This document shows, piece after piece, positions 7,454-15,730 of a DNA stretch of 64,000 nucleotides (position 1 is its first letter; each line of letters opens with the position of its first letter). The notes beneath the pieces were generated by a model that was given only the letters and a program-made list of their open reading frames with translations, searched no databases and was not told where the DNA came from. The DNA is taken from contig NZ_JACHJQ010000008.1 of NCBI RefSeq assembly GCF_014203735.1, positions 331,787-395,786 of the forward strand, read 5' to 3'. Source of the DNA: Actinophytocola algeriensis. GTDB taxonomy: Bacteria; Actinomycetota; Actinomycetes; Mycobacteriales; Pseudonocardiaceae. The position numbers and the translations under genes are program-made.

Positions 7454-8789
7454 GAAGCACCTCCGGTACCTCGCGGTCTCCGGCGCGGACGACCCGCCGC
7501 GCCTTGTGGGTCGTCCGCGGCAGTGCACCGGGCGCGACGATGTCGACGACGGCCCGGACCTGTAGCTCCGACCGGAGCGCGGCCGCGAGCCGGTCGCCCA
7601 GCTCGGCACCCGTCGCCGCTTCGACCTGCACGCGCAGCGCGGTCGGGTAGCCGGTGCCGGGGTCGGCGAGTGCCGGGTCGAGGACGACGCGGAACTCGGC
7701 GAGGTCGCCGACGGTGTGGCGGACGACGTTCTCCACCGCGGACGGGAACACGTTCACACCGCGCACGACGAGCATGTCGTCGGCGCGGCCGCGCACCCCG
7801 CCGGCGAGCCGCGCGTGGGTGCGGCCGCAGTCGCAGCGGGTGCGGTCGCGGACCACGACGTCCCCGGTCCACCAGCGGACCAGCGGGCAGGCCTGCTTGT
7901 CGAGGTGGGTGAGCACGAGGACGCCGGGCGCACCGTCCGGTACGGGTGCGCGGGTGACGGGGTCGACCACCTCGGCGTAGGCGAAGTCCTCGGCCAGGTG
8001 ACCGCCCGCCTGCGCGGCGCACTCCCACGCGGTGGGCTGGAACTCCAGGCTGCCGTAGCCGTCGTAGCAGCGGGCGCCCCATTCGCGTTCGATCAGCGCC
8101 CGGGTGGCGGGGACCTGGCCACCCGGTTCACCGCCGACCATCACGTGCCGGACGACCGAGTCCGTGAGGGGCCTGCCGAGGTCGCGGGCGCGATCGGCGA
8201 GGTGCAGCAGGAACGACGGCGTGCCGCCGACGGCGGTGGTGCCGTACCGGAAGAGCGTCTCTAGCTGGCGTTCCGTGTCGCCGGAGCCGCCCGGGATGAC
8301 GGTCGCGCCGAGGCGCGTGTACCCGAGCGTGCCGCCGAGCCCGCCGACGAACCACGCGAAGGAGAACAGGCACTGGTACACGTCACCCGGCCGCACGCCC
8401 TGGCTGTGGGCGGCGCGGGCGTAGAGGTCCGCCCAGCGGCCGAGGTCCTCGGCGGTCCAGCCGACCGGGGTCGGCACACCGGTGGTGCCGGAGGAGAAGT
8501 GCAGCCGGGCGAGGTTCTCGCGTGGTGTGGCGAGGAAGTCGCCGTAGGGCGGGTGTTCGTCGATCGAGCGCTGGTAGTCGGCCTTGCCGGTGCACGGCAG
8601 CGCGGCGAGGTCGTCGAGGTCGGTCAGGTCCGAGGGGTGCCAGCCCAGGTCGTCCCACTGGCGGCGGTAGTGCGCGCTGTCGGCGTGGAGGCGGGTCAGC
8701 TGGGTGCGCAGCGCGGCGAGCTGGTGGTCGCGGATCTGTTCCGGTGCCCAGGTTTCGCAGTCGTGCCGGGTGTCCGGCGTCGTCGGCAT
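7443..8789 (-). CDS. Phenylacetate-CoA ligase-like acyl-CoA ligase
   Basis: A 448-residue adenylate-forming enzyme of the PaaK type. It has the P-loop-like HFSSGTTGVPTPVGWT, the aromatic acid ligase motif GYGSLEFQPTAWECAAQAG, and GRADDMLVVRGVNVFPSAVE, the hinge/A8 region that is diagnostic of PaaK. A CxC-x-RTH segment (RTRCDCGRTHARL) is the usual PaaK metal-site-like element. It should activate an aromatic or cyclic carboxylic acid to its CoA thioester with ATP. No PaaABCDE epoxidase genes are in the window, so the classical phenylacetate route is not indicated. The ATG at 8789 lies 2 bp after the stop of the small SDR-like gene. Confidence 0.88.
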   Translation of the reverse strand: MPTTPDTRHDCETWAPEQIRDHQLAALRTQLTRLHADSAHYRRQWDDLGWHPSDLTDLDDLAALPCTGKADYQRSIDEHPPYGDFLATPRENLARLHFSSGTTGVPTPVGWTAEDLGRWADLYARAAHSQGVRPGDVYQCLFSFAWFVGGLGGTLGYTRLGATVIPGGSGDTERQLETLFRYGTTAVGGTPSFLLHLADRARDLGRPLTDSVVRHVMVGGEPGGQVPATRALIEREWGARCYDGYGSLEFQPTAWECAAQAGGHLAEDFAYAEVVDPVTRAPVPDGAPGVLVLTHLDKQACPLVRWWTGDVVVRDRTRCDCGRTHARLAGGVRGRADDMLVVRGVNVFPSAVENVVRHTVGDLAEFRVVLDPALADPGTGYPTALRVQVEAATGAELGDRLAAALRSELQVRAVVDIVAPGALPRTTHKARRVVRAGDREVPEVLHVP

Positions 8790-8791
8790 GG

Positions 8792-9139
8792 TCAGACCGC
8801 CTCCAGCACGGCACCCGTGCACATGGTGCTCGCGGGGCTGCCGAGGAACGCGACCAGATCGTCGATCTCGGCGTCCGGGGTGGCGAGGATCGCGTTCACC
8901 CGGACCCCGCGCGGCGCGGCTTCGCGGGCGAGGCTGCGGCACAACGAGGTCACCGCACCCGTCAGCGCCGGACTGTCCACTGTGGTGCACCGGATCAGCA
9001 CGCCGTCGCCGGGGGCCGCCGCCAGCACCGCGTCGCGGGCCGCGACGAACGCGTCGCCGAGGTCGGCGGCGACCGCACCGGACGCGGACGCCGCCAGGTC
9101 CCCCTCCCCCGCCACGTCGACGACGACCTGTGCGGTCAC
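8792..9139 (-). CDS. Truncated SDR-like protein
   Basis: A 115-residue protein that aligns only with the C-terminal half of short-chain dehydrogenases: LTGAVTSLCRSLAREAAPRGVRVNAILATP, then DLVAFLGSPASTMCTGAVLEAV. The TGxxxGxG dinucleotide motif and the YxxxK catalytic pair are missing, so oxidoreductase activity is not expected. It could be a remnant kept by position or a small structural partner. The GTG start at 9139 overlaps the preceding acyl-CoA dehydrogenase stop as GTGA, and the reading frame is intact, which argues against simple decay. Confidence 0.65.
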   Translation of the reverse strand: MTAQVVVDVAGEGDLAASASGAVAADLGDAFVAARDAVLAAAPGDGVLIRCTTVDSPALTGAVTSLCRSLAREAAPRGVRVNAILATPDAEIDDLVAFLGSPASTMCTGAVLEAV

Positions 9140-10293
9140 GCCGCCGCCTCAGCCGCGATCGCGCGCGACAGCACGAGCCGCTGGATCTCCGACGAACCCT
9201 CGTAGATCTCCAGCACGCGCTGGTCGCGGTAGAGCCGCTCGGCCGGGCAGGGCTTGCAGAAGCCGTCACCGCCGTACACCTGGACCGCGAGGTCCACGGC
9301 CCGGTGCGCGACCTCGCTCGTGTACAGCTTCGCCATCGCGCCGGGCATGGACACCGGCTGCCCCGCGTCGTAGGCCGCGGCGGCCTGGTAGGTGAGCATC
9401 CGCGCCGCGGACAGCTCGACGGCGAGGTCGGCGAGCCGGAACCCGATGCCCTGGTTCTCGACGACCGGTCTGCCGAACGTGTGCCGCCGCGTCGCCTCCG
9501 CGGCGGCGAGCCGGTACGCGGCGTGCGCGATGCCGAGTCCTTGCGCGGCGACACTGACGCGGCCGAGGTCGAGGGTCTGGAACGCGAGCTTCAGCCCCCG
9601 GTTCACCTGCCCGAGCACGTCGGCCGCCGCGACGCGCACGTTGTCGAGCTTGAGGTTGCTCGTGCGGGTGCCGCGGATGCCCATCTTGTCCTCGATGCGG
9701 TCGATCACCACCCCGGGCGCGTCGGCAGGCACGACGAACGCGGTGATACCGCGGGCACCCGCGCCAGGGTCGGTCTTCGCGAACACGACGTAGCGGGTGG
9801 AGACGCTGCCGTTGCCGATGTAGATCTTCTCGCCGGTGAGCCGGTACCCGTCACCGTCGGCCTCGGCGCGGGTGCGGATCGCGGCCGCGTCGCTGCCCGC
9901 GCCCTGCTCGGTGAGCGCGAAGCTGATCGCCTCGCCCGCCCGCAACGGGCCGAGGAGGTCCCGCTTCTGGTCGTCGGTGCCTGCCAGGCGGACCGGCACG
10001 GCACCGAGCGCGTGCGCGGCGAGGATGGCGCCGGTCGACGCGCACGCGGCGGAGACCTCCTCGACGACCGCGCTGATCGCCGTCATCGACAGTCCGGCAC
10101 CGCCGAACTCGGCGGGCACGAGCATCCCGGACAGTCCGGTCTCGACGAACGTCGCGATGTGCTCGTGCGGGTAGCGCTGTTCGCGGTCGAGTTCCTCGGC
10201 CAGCGGCGCGAACCGCTCGGCGGCGGTCCGCCGTGCCAGGTCCCGCCACCCGGCGGCATCGGCGTCCAAGGTCGGTTCCCAGAGCACCGTCAT
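9136..10293 (-). CDS. Acyl-CoA dehydrogenase
   Basis: A canonical 385-residue FAD acyl-CoA dehydrogenase. It has SFALTEQGAGSDAAAIRT (flavin-binding segment), ITGEKIYIGNG-like YRLTGEKIYIGNGSVS, the RTSNLKLDNVRV loop, QVYGGDGFCKPCPAERLYRD, and the catalytic glutamate region LEIYEGSSEIQRLVLSR near the C terminus. It is the first gene of the leftward operon and faces a divergent enoyl-CoA hydratase across an 86-bp gap that holds an inverted-repeat operator at 10314-10331. The ATG is preceded by GGAGGGGC on the minus strand. It introduces the alpha-beta double bond into an acyl-CoA and reduces ETF. Confidence 0.94.
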   Translation of the reverse strand: MTVLWEPTLDADAAGWRDLARRTAAERFAPLAEELDREQRYPHEHIATFVETGLSGMLVPAEFGGAGLSMTAISAVVEEVSAACASTGAILAAHALGAVPVRLAGTDDQKRDLLGPLRAGEAISFALTEQGAGSDAAAIRTRAEADGDGYRLTGEKIYIGNGSVSTRYVVFAKTDPGAGARGITAFVVPADAPGVVIDRIEDKMGIRGTRTSNLKLDNVRVAAADVLGQVNRGLKLAFQTLDLGRVSVAAQGLGIAHAAYRLAAAEATRRHTFGRPVVENQGIGFRLADLAVELSAARMLTYQAAAAYDAGQPVSMPGAMAKLYTSEVAHRAVDLAVQVYGGDGFCKPCPAERLYRDQRVLEIYEGSSEIQRLVLSRAIAAEAAA

Positions 10294-10313
10294 GGCCGCC
10301 CCTCCTTGCCAAA

Positions 10314-10331
10314 ATCAACGTCGACGTAGAT
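10314..10331. promoter_or_regulatory. 8-2-8 inverted-repeat operator (TetR type)
   Basis: ATCAACGT-CG-ACGTAGAT, with one mismatch between the arms, lies in the 86-bp divergent promoter between the acyl-CoA dehydrogenase (start 10293) and enoyl-CoA hydratase (start 10380). It closely matches the perfect GTCAACGT-TT-ACGTTGAC element at 23054-23071. The size and symmetry are typical of TetR operators in actinobacterial acyl-CoA catabolism. The TetR gene at 15731-16447 is the obvious candidate ligand; binding is inferred. Confidence 0.65.
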
Positions 10332-10379
10332 GCTGACAAACGTACACACGGGAACCGCCAAGTCAAGGGGTCGCCGGGC

Positions 10380-11147
10380 ATGGGCAAGCTCACCATCAGC
10401 AGGAACGACCCGGTCGCGGTCGTCACCATGAACTCGCCGGAGAACCGCAACGCGCTGTCGACGGACGTGCTGGTCGAACTGGCCGACGCGCTCGACTCGC
10501 TCGACGCCGACCCCGAGGTACGCGCGATCGTCCTGACGGGCGGCCCCGCGCTGTTCGCGTCCGGCGCGGACGTGCGGCAGCTGCGCGACATCGCGCCGGT
10601 CGAGTACGCGGCGTCGGCCCGCGGGACGAGCTGGCGCCGGATCGGCGCCCTGGACACCGTGCTGGTCGCGGCGGTCGCCGGCTACGCGCTCGGCGGCGGC
10701 TGCGAGCTGGCGCTGGCGGCGGACCTCGTGGTCGCGGCCGACACGGCGGTGTTCGGGCAGCCGGAGGTGAAGCTGGGACTCGTGCCGGGCGCGGGCGGCA
10801 CCCAGCGGTGGGCACGGGTCGCCGGGCGGTACGCGGCCGCCGGCGTGGTGCTGACCGGGCGGACCGTCGACGCGTTCGAGGCCCGCGAGCTCGGGCTGGT
10901 GCACCGGATCGTGCCCGCGGAACGGCTGGTGCCCGCCGCGATGGCGCTCGCCGGGGAGATCGCCGCGAACGGCCCCCTGGCCGTGACCGCGGCACGGGCG
11001 GCGGTGCGGCGGGCGGAGGAGCTGCCGCTGTCGGCGGCGCTGGAGTTCGAACGGCAGCAACTGCTGCTGATGCTGACGAGCGACGACCACGTCGAGGGGA
11101 TCACGGCGCTGCTGGACAAGCGGCCGCCGCGGTTCACCGGACAGTGA
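10380..11147 (+). CDS. Enoyl-CoA hydratase/isomerase
   Basis: A 255-residue crotonase. The oxyanion-hole segments are FASGADVRQLRDI and VAGYALGGGCELALAADL, followed by GQPEVKLGLVPGAGGTQRWAR, which carries the second glycine-rich loop and the glutamate position used for hydration. The complete motif set indicates an active enoyl-CoA hydratase. The ATG at 10380 gives MGKLTISRNDPVAVVTMNSP, the usual crotonase opening. Its promoter is shared with the divergent acyl-CoA dehydrogenase operon. It is followed 8 bp later by a degenerate crotonase paralogue and then an aldo/keto reductase. Confidence 0.92.
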   Translation: MGKLTISRNDPVAVVTMNSPENRNALSTDVLVELADALDSLDADPEVRAIVLTGGPALFASGADVRQLRDIAPVEYAASARGTSWRRIGALDTVLVAAVAGYALGGGCELALAADLVVAADTAVFGQPEVKLGLVPGAGGTQRWARVAGRYAAAGVVLTGRTVDAFEARELGLVHRIVPAERLVPAAMALAGEIAANGPLAVTAARAAVRRAEELPLSAALEFERQQLLLMLTSDDHVEGITALLDKRPPRFTGQ

Positions 11148-11155
11148 GGATGACC

Positions 11156-11659
11156 ATGACCGTTGCGCGAATCTCCGTCTCCGCCCAGGAGTTGCGGGCC
11201 GCGGAAGGTGACGCCGTGCTCATCGCGGCGCCCGGGGTGCGGTACTCCCCCGAGGTGGCGTCATTCGTGCGGCGCCTGGCGTCGCTGCCGCTGCCGACCG
11301 TCGCCGTCGTGAGTGGACAGTGCGACGCGAGCGCGCTGGCCGTGCTGGCGTCGGTGAGCCTCGGGTTCGTGACCGATGACGTGGTCGTGTCGGTCGACGC
11401 CAGGACCGTGCTCGCGCTCGGGCTCACCTCCGCGCTGCCCGCCGCGCTGGGCGGGACGCGGGCACGGGGTCTGTTGTTCGCGGAATCGGTCGACGCCACC
11501 GGGTTGCGCGCCTGTGGGCTCGCGCAGAGCGGGGACGCCGAGGACGCCGTGAAACGCCTCGCGCGGCCGTCGGCCGCGCTGGTGGTCCGCTCGCTGCGGG
11601 TGGCTGCCCGGTCCACACCGGACCAGGCGCGGCTGTACGACGCCGAGTTGCCGGCATGA
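11156..11659 (+). CDS. Degenerate crotonase-fold protein
   Basis: A 167-residue protein aligning by eye with the central part of enoyl-CoA hydratases: PLPTVAVVSGQCDASALAVL occupies the place of the glycine-rich AAVNGYALGGG segment, VSVDARTVLALGLTSALPA that of FGxPEVxLGLVPG, and GLLFAESVDATGLRACGLA that of the late helix. The oxyanion-hole glycines and catalytic acidic residues are absent, so catalysis is doubtful. The ATG at 11156 has GAGGA at a good distance; an ATG six bases upstream would sit on top of it. The end overlaps the aldo/keto reductase start as ATGA. It may be a partner subunit of the neighbouring hydratase. Confidence 0.6.
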   Translation: MTVARISVSAQELRAAEGDAVLIAAPGVRYSPEVASFVRRLASLPLPTVAVVSGQCDASALAVLASVSLGFVTDDVVVSVDARTVLALGLTSALPAALGGTRARGLLFAESVDATGLRACGLAQSGDAEDAVKRLARPSAALVVRSLRVAARSTPDQARLYDAELPA

Positions 11660-12549
11660 GCGGAGCTTGCGCACAGGGCGCCGCCCTCGCGTTCGGGTGC
11701 GGGCCCATCGGCGGCCGCGGCGACGCAGGGCGGGCCGAGTCGCTCGCCGCGCTCGACGCCGCGTGGGCCGGTGGCATCCGGCACTTCGACACCGCGCCCA
11801 GCTACGGCGACGGCGCGGGGGAACGGCTCCTCGGCGCGGCGCTGCGGCGGTTCCCGCGTGCCGAGGTGACCGTGTCGAGCAAGGTCGGCCGCGTGCGGAT
11901 GGCGATCGCCGACCCGTACGGCCCCGACACGTCCCGCAGGGAGCCGCTGTTCGACTTCACCTCGGCCGCCGTGCGGCGGAGCGTGGCCACGAGCCTCGAC
12001 CGGCTGGGACTCGACCGCCTCGACCTGGTGCTGGTGCACGACCCGGACCAGCACCTCGACGTGACGCTCGCGGAGACCGTGCCCGCGCTGCGCGAGATGC
12101 CGGAGGTCGGCGCGGTGGGCGTCGGCACGACGTCGGTCGCGACCGCGGGCGCGCTGCTCGGCGTGGTGGACGTGGTGATGATCGCGAACGCGTGGAGCCT
12201 CACACGCCGCGACGCCGCCGGGCTGCTCGACCGGTGCGCGGCGGCCGGTGTGGCGGTGCTGGCGGCGGCCCCGTTCGACTCCGGGCTGCTCGCCGACGGC
12301 ACCGCGAAGTACCTCTACCGGGACGCACCCGCCGACGTGCTCGCCCGGGTGCGGGTCATGGCCGCGGTGTGCGAGGCCCACGGTGTGCGGCTCCCCCAGG
12401 CCGCGTTGCGGTTCCCGCTGCGGCACCCGGCGGTCAGCCGGGTCGTCGCGGGCATGCGGTCGGCGGCCGAGGTGCGGGAGAACCTCGCGCTGATCGGCAC
12501 GCCGGTGCCCGAGGCGCTGTGGGCGGCGCTCGATCAGCTCGTCACGTAG
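11656..12549 (+). CDS. Aldo/keto reductase
   Basis: A 297-residue NAD(P)H-dependent aldo/keto reductase resembling the L-fucose/D-threo-aldose 1-dehydrogenase subgroup. The catalytic tetrad is visible: Asp and Tyr in RHFDTAPSYGDGAGE, Lys in TVSSKVGRVRM, His in LDLVLVHDPDQH. The C-terminal VVAGMRSAAEVRENL is the cofactor-phosphate region. The first codons (ATGAGCGGAGCTTGCG) coincide with the junction repeat described elsewhere, so the N terminus may have been reshaped by a repeat insertion. It is the last gene of a rightward three-gene unit and overlaps the convergent luciferase-like gene by 16 bp. Confidence 0.87.
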   Translation: MSGACAQGAALAFGCGPIGGRGDAGRAESLAALDAAWAGGIRHFDTAPSYGDGAGERLLGAALRRFPRAEVTVSSKVGRVRMAIADPYGPDTSRREPLFDFTSAAVRRSVATSLDRLGLDRLDLVLVHDPDQHLDVTLAETVPALREMPEVGAVGVGTTSVATAGALLGVVDVVMIANAWSLTRRDAAGLLDRCAAAGVAVLAAAPFDSGLLADGTAKYLYRDAPADVLARVRVMAAVCEAHGVRLPQAALRFPLRHPAVSRVVAGMRSAAEVRENLALIGTPVPEALWAALDQLVT

Positions 12550-13310
12550 TCCTCGAAGACGCGGTCCGCGTCGTCGTCGCTCCACATCGGACCGGGCGGG
12601 TAGTAGAAGGCGAACTCGTCGATGCCGGCCTCCCGGTAGCGGCCGGTGAAGTCCTCGACGGCCGCGACCGACCGCCAGATCGGCGTCTCGGTGACGGCCG
12701 GGCTGCCCGCCAGGAGCATCCTCCTGATCGGGCCCACCCGCTCCGCGCGGCGGCGGGTCAGCGCCAGGTGCTCGGACATCGGCAGCCCGAAGCCGCCGTA
12801 GGACACCCAGCGGTCTGCGTGGGTGGCGGCGATGTCCAGTGCGCGTGGGCCGTGTGCGGCGACCGTCAGCGGCACGCGGCCGGTCACCGGGGCCAGCGCG
12901 GGGACACCGTCGAGGACCGGCTCGCCACGCAGCGCCGCGGCCACGGTCGCGACCACGTCCGCGAACGGCACGTCCGCACCCGCCGCGCGGTCGGCCGCCG
13001 CGTAACCCGAGCCGAGGCCGAGTTCGAGTCGGCCGCCGGAGATGTGGTCGACCGACAGCGCGTGGCGCGCCAGCACCGCGGGTGGGCGCAGGATTCCGTT
13101 GGCCACCAACGGTCCCAGCCGGAGCCGCGTGGTCGACGCGGCGAGCGCGGGCAGGACGCTCCACGCGTCGAGCCACGGCTGTGCCGGGTGGGCGGGGTTG
13201 AGCAGGTGGTCGTCGACCCAGACCGTCGACACGCCCATGTCCTCGAGCCGCCGCGCCCTCGCCAGCAGCTCCGGCCAGCCGACGTTCGGGATGAGCAGCG
13301 CGTGGATCAC
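12534..13310 (-). CDS. LLM-class flavin-dependent oxidoreductase
   Basis: A 258-residue luciferase-like TIM-barrel protein of the F420-dependent type: VSTVWVDDHLLNPAHP, TRLRLGPLVANGILRPPAVLARHALSVDHISGGRLELGLGSGY across residues about 70-115 is the hallmark of the superfamily. Compared with the two larger LLM proteins at 18-21 kb it is short and lacks their HHFLDEY-type motif, so it probably uses F420 or FMN on a different intermediate. The GTG at 13310 overlaps the lyase stop as GTGA. It is the last gene of the long leftward unit that starts at ribBA. Confidence 0.82.
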   Translation of the reverse strand: MIHALLIPNVGWPELLARARRLEDMGVSTVWVDDHLLNPAHPAQPWLDAWSVLPALAASTTRLRLGPLVANGILRPPAVLARHALSVDHISGGRLELGLGSGYAAADRAAGADVPFADVVATVAAALRGEPVLDGVPALAPVTGRVPLTVAAHGPRALDIAATHADRWVSYGGFGLPMSEHLALTRRRAERVGPIRRMLLAGSPAVTETPIWRSVAAVEDFTGRYREAGIDEFAFYYPPGPMWSDDDADRVFEDYVTS

Positions 13311-14206
13311 CGGGGAAACCCGCCGACCTTCGCGAGCCGTCCCGACACCGGGACGCCCAGCTTCCCGGTCACCCACTCGGCGTGTGCGATGGCCTCGCCG
13401 AGGTCCAGTCCGGTGTCGTAACCCATGCGGTGCAACGTGTACACGAGGTCCTCGGTGGCGACGTTGCCGGACGCGCCGGGCGCGAACGGGCAGCCGCCGA
13501 TGCCGCCGAGGGACGCGTCGAGCGCCCGCACCCCGCTGCGCACGGCCGCGACCGCGTTCGCGACACCGGTGTTGCGGGTGTCGTGGAGGTGGATCCGCAT
13601 CGGCACGTCCGGCGACAGCTCCCGCAGGATCCCGAACCGGGTCTCGACATCCGACGGCACGGCCACGCCGATCGTGTCGGCGAGACACACCTCGTCGGCA
13701 CCGAGGTCCGCGACCGCCGCCGCCACCGACGTGAACCGGTCCTCGGGCACCTCGCCCTCGAACGGGCAGCCGAACGACGCGCCGATCGTGACCGCGACCT
13801 TCACCCCGTCGACCCGGCCCCGGCCGCGGATCTCCCGCACCACGTCCAGGGCGTCGAGGGTCGACATGCCCTGGTTGCGTTCGCTGAAGGTGTCGCTGGC
13901 GAGCACGACCGTGGTCACCTCGCGGATGCCGGTGGCGACGGCCCGTTCGTAGCCGCGCACGTTGAGCACGAGCGCGCTGTAGCCGATGCCGTCAGTCCCG
14001 TTCGCCGGCAGCGCCGTGGCGACCTCGGCCGCGTCCGCGAGCTGCGGCACCCGGTCGGGGCGGACGAACGAGGTGACCTCGATCCGCCGCGCACCGGTGC
14101 GGCGGGCCCGGTCGACCAGCTCCAGCTTGTCCGCTGTGGACAGCGTGGTCCTCTCGTTCTGCAGGCCGTCGCGTGGGGACACCTCGACGATCTCGACGCG
14201 GGTCAC
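13307..14206 (-). CDS. Hydroxymethylglutaryl-CoA lyase-like enzyme
   Basis: A 299-residue HMGL-type TIM-barrel lyase with EVSPRDGLQNE (metal Asp), EVTSFVRPDRVPQLADAAEV, IHLHDTRNTGVANAVAAV (two metal-binding His) and GGIGGCPFAPGASGNVATEDLVY carrying the catalytic Cys loop. It should cleave a 3-hydroxy-3-methyl acyl-CoA to acetyl-CoA (or a longer acyl-CoA) and a keto acid. In a pathway rich in branched or terpenoid intermediates this is a plausible way to remove a methyl-branched beta-hydroxy thioester. The GTG start at 14206 has no competing upstream start. It is followed directly by the third LLM gene. Confidence 0.92.
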   Translation of the reverse strand: MTRVEIVEVSPRDGLQNERTTLSTADKLELVDRARRTGARRIEVTSFVRPDRVPQLADAAEVATALPANGTDGIGYSALVLNVRGYERAVATGIREVTTVVLASDTFSERNQGMSTLDALDVVREIRGRGRVDGVKVAVTIGASFGCPFEGEVPEDRFTSVAAAVADLGADEVCLADTIGVAVPSDVETRFGILRELSPDVPMRIHLHDTRNTGVANAVAAVRSGVRALDASLGGIGGCPFAPGASGNVATEDLVYTLHRMGYDTGLDLGEAIAHAEWVTGKLGVPVSGRLAKVGGFPR

Positions 14207-14215
14207 CGGCGTCTC

Positions 14216-14947
14216 CTATCCCGTCAGGGACGCGGCGGAGACGAGCCCCGAGCCACCGTCCAGTTCGATCAACGCGCCGCTCACCGCGTCGGCGACCCCG
14301 GACCCGAGCGCGGCCACCCATTCCGCGACCTCCGCGAGGGACGTGTCCCGGCCGAGCGGGGTGGTCGCGACGATCCGCGCGAGCACCTCCGGTGGCAGTT
14401 CGTCGCCGACACCGGCGGTGAGCACGGTGCCGGGTGCGAGGCAGAACAGGCGGACGCCCGGCCATTCCCGGGCGAGCGAGCGGGTCAGCGCGGCGATCCC
14501 GGCGCGGGCGGCGGCCGAGTGCGCGAGCCCGGCGATGCCGCGGTCCGGCGCGGACAGCGACAGGTTCACGACGCGCCCGCCCGCAGTGGTCAGGCCGGCG
14601 CGCGCGGCCTGCAGGAGCGCGGCGAGCGCGGTGAGGTTGAGGTCGGCGACGGCGTCGAAGCCACGCCGGGAGATGCCGGCCGCGGGGGCGACGAACTGGC
14701 CGCCCGCGTTGTTGACGAGCAGGTCGAGCCGCCCGAGCCCGGCGACGAACGCGGCGGCGGCGGCCCGGTCGCGGACGTCGAGCGGGGTGGCTTCGAACCG
14801 CTCCCCCGCGAGCCGCGCGGTCTCGGCGAGCCGCTCTGGCCTGCGCCCGACGCCGACGACGTCCGCGCCCAGTTCGACGAGCCGCAGGGCGACGGCCCGC
14901 CCGATGCCGGTCCCGGCACCGGTGACGAGCGCGGTCCGGCCCCTCAT
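14216..14947 (-). CDS. Short-chain dehydrogenase/reductase
   Basis: A 243-residue SDR with the cofactor motif TGAGTGIGRAVAL at residues 8-20 and LDLLVNNAGGQF. The active-site region reads NLSLSAPDRGIAGLAHSAAARAGIAAL, where the expected YxxxK is replaced by HxxxR, so it is an atypical SDR whose redox activity is uncertain. The ATG at 14947 gives the usual distance to the glycine motif. A GTG at 14995 overlapping the preceding SDR stop is an alternative and fits the local habit of GTGA coupling. It lies between a canonical SDR and the HMG-CoA-lyase-like gene. Confidence 0.8.
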   Translation of the reverse strand: MRGRTALVTGAGTGIGRAVALRLVELGADVVGVGRRPERLAETARLAGERFEATPLDVRDRAAAAAFVAGLGRLDLLVNNAGGQFVAPAAGISRRGFDAVADLNLTALAALLQAARAGLTTAGGRVVNLSLSAPDRGIAGLAHSAAARAGIAALTRSLAREWPGVRLFCLAPGTVLTAGVGDELPPEVLARIVATTPLGRDTSLAEVAEWVAALGSGVADAVSGALIELDGGSGLVSAASLTG

Positions 14948-14991
14948 GGCGCCGGCGGGGAGGACCCGGCACCCGGCCGGTCGCGAGGCGG

Positions 14992-15714
14992 TCACGACAG
15001 CCCCGGCACGGCCGCGAGCAGCCCGCCGTCGACGGGCAGGACCGCGCCGGTGACGAACGAGGAGCGGTCGTCGAGGAGCCACCACACGGCCTCGGCCACC
15101 TCCTCGGGTTCTGCGGCGCGGCCGATGGGGTGCGCGGCGGTGAAGTCGTCGAGCCCCTGCACGAGACCGGTGCGGACGAGCCCGGGCGCGACGGCGTTCA
15201 CGCGGACGCCCCGCGTGGCGTACTCGACGGCGGCGGTCTTGGTGAGCCCGACGATGGCGTGCTTGCTGGCGACGTACGCGGCCGACCGCGCCACGCCGCC
15301 GAGCCCGGCACCGGACGCGGTGTTGACGATCGCGCCACCACCGGCGGCGAGCAGGTGCGGCAGCTGGGCACGCATGCAGGCGAGGACCCCGCCGACGTTG
15401 ACGCGCTGGACGCGCCAGAACACGTCGTCGGGGTAGTCGGCCAGCTCGGCCCGTGTACCGGTGACCCCGGCGTTGTTGCAGGCGAGGTGCAACCCGCCAC
15501 CCCACTCGACCGCCCGTGCGACGGCGGCGTCGACCGCGGCGCTGTCGGAGACGTCCACCCGCACCGCGAGCCCACCGATGTCGGCGGCGACGACCCGTGC
15601 CGCGTCGAGGTCCCGGTCGGCCACGACGACGGCGATGCCTTCGCGGGCGATCCGGCGGGCCGTGGCGGCACCGATCCCCCGCCCGCCCCCGGTGACGAAC
15701 GCGACCCGGCTCAT
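14992..15714 (-). CDS. Short-chain dehydrogenase/reductase
   Basis: A 240-residue canonical SDR: VTGGGRGIGAATARRIA (dinucleotide binding), ACNNAGVTG, IVNTASGAGLGGVARSAAYVASKHAIVGLTK with Ser, Tyr and Lys of the active site, and ATRGVRVNAVAPGLVRT. It probably oxidises a secondary alcohol or reduces a ketone intermediate with NAD(H). The ATG at 15714 gives MSRVAFVTGGGRG. It follows the TetR gene by 16 bp and is coupled to a second, atypical SDR. Confidence 0.9.
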   Translation of the reverse strand: MSRVAFVTGGGRGIGAATARRIAREGIAVVVADRDLDAARVVAADIGGLAVRVDVSDSAAVDAAVARAVEWGGGLHLACNNAGVTGTRAELADYPDDVFWRVQRVNVGGVLACMRAQLPHLLAAGGGAIVNTASGAGLGGVARSAAYVASKHAIVGLTKTAAVEYATRGVRVNAVAPGLVRTGLVQGLDDFTAAHPIGRAAEPEEVAEAVWWLLDDRSSFVTGAVLPVDGGLLAAVPGLS

Positions 15715-15730
15715 GCCCGGCCCCCTCGGG

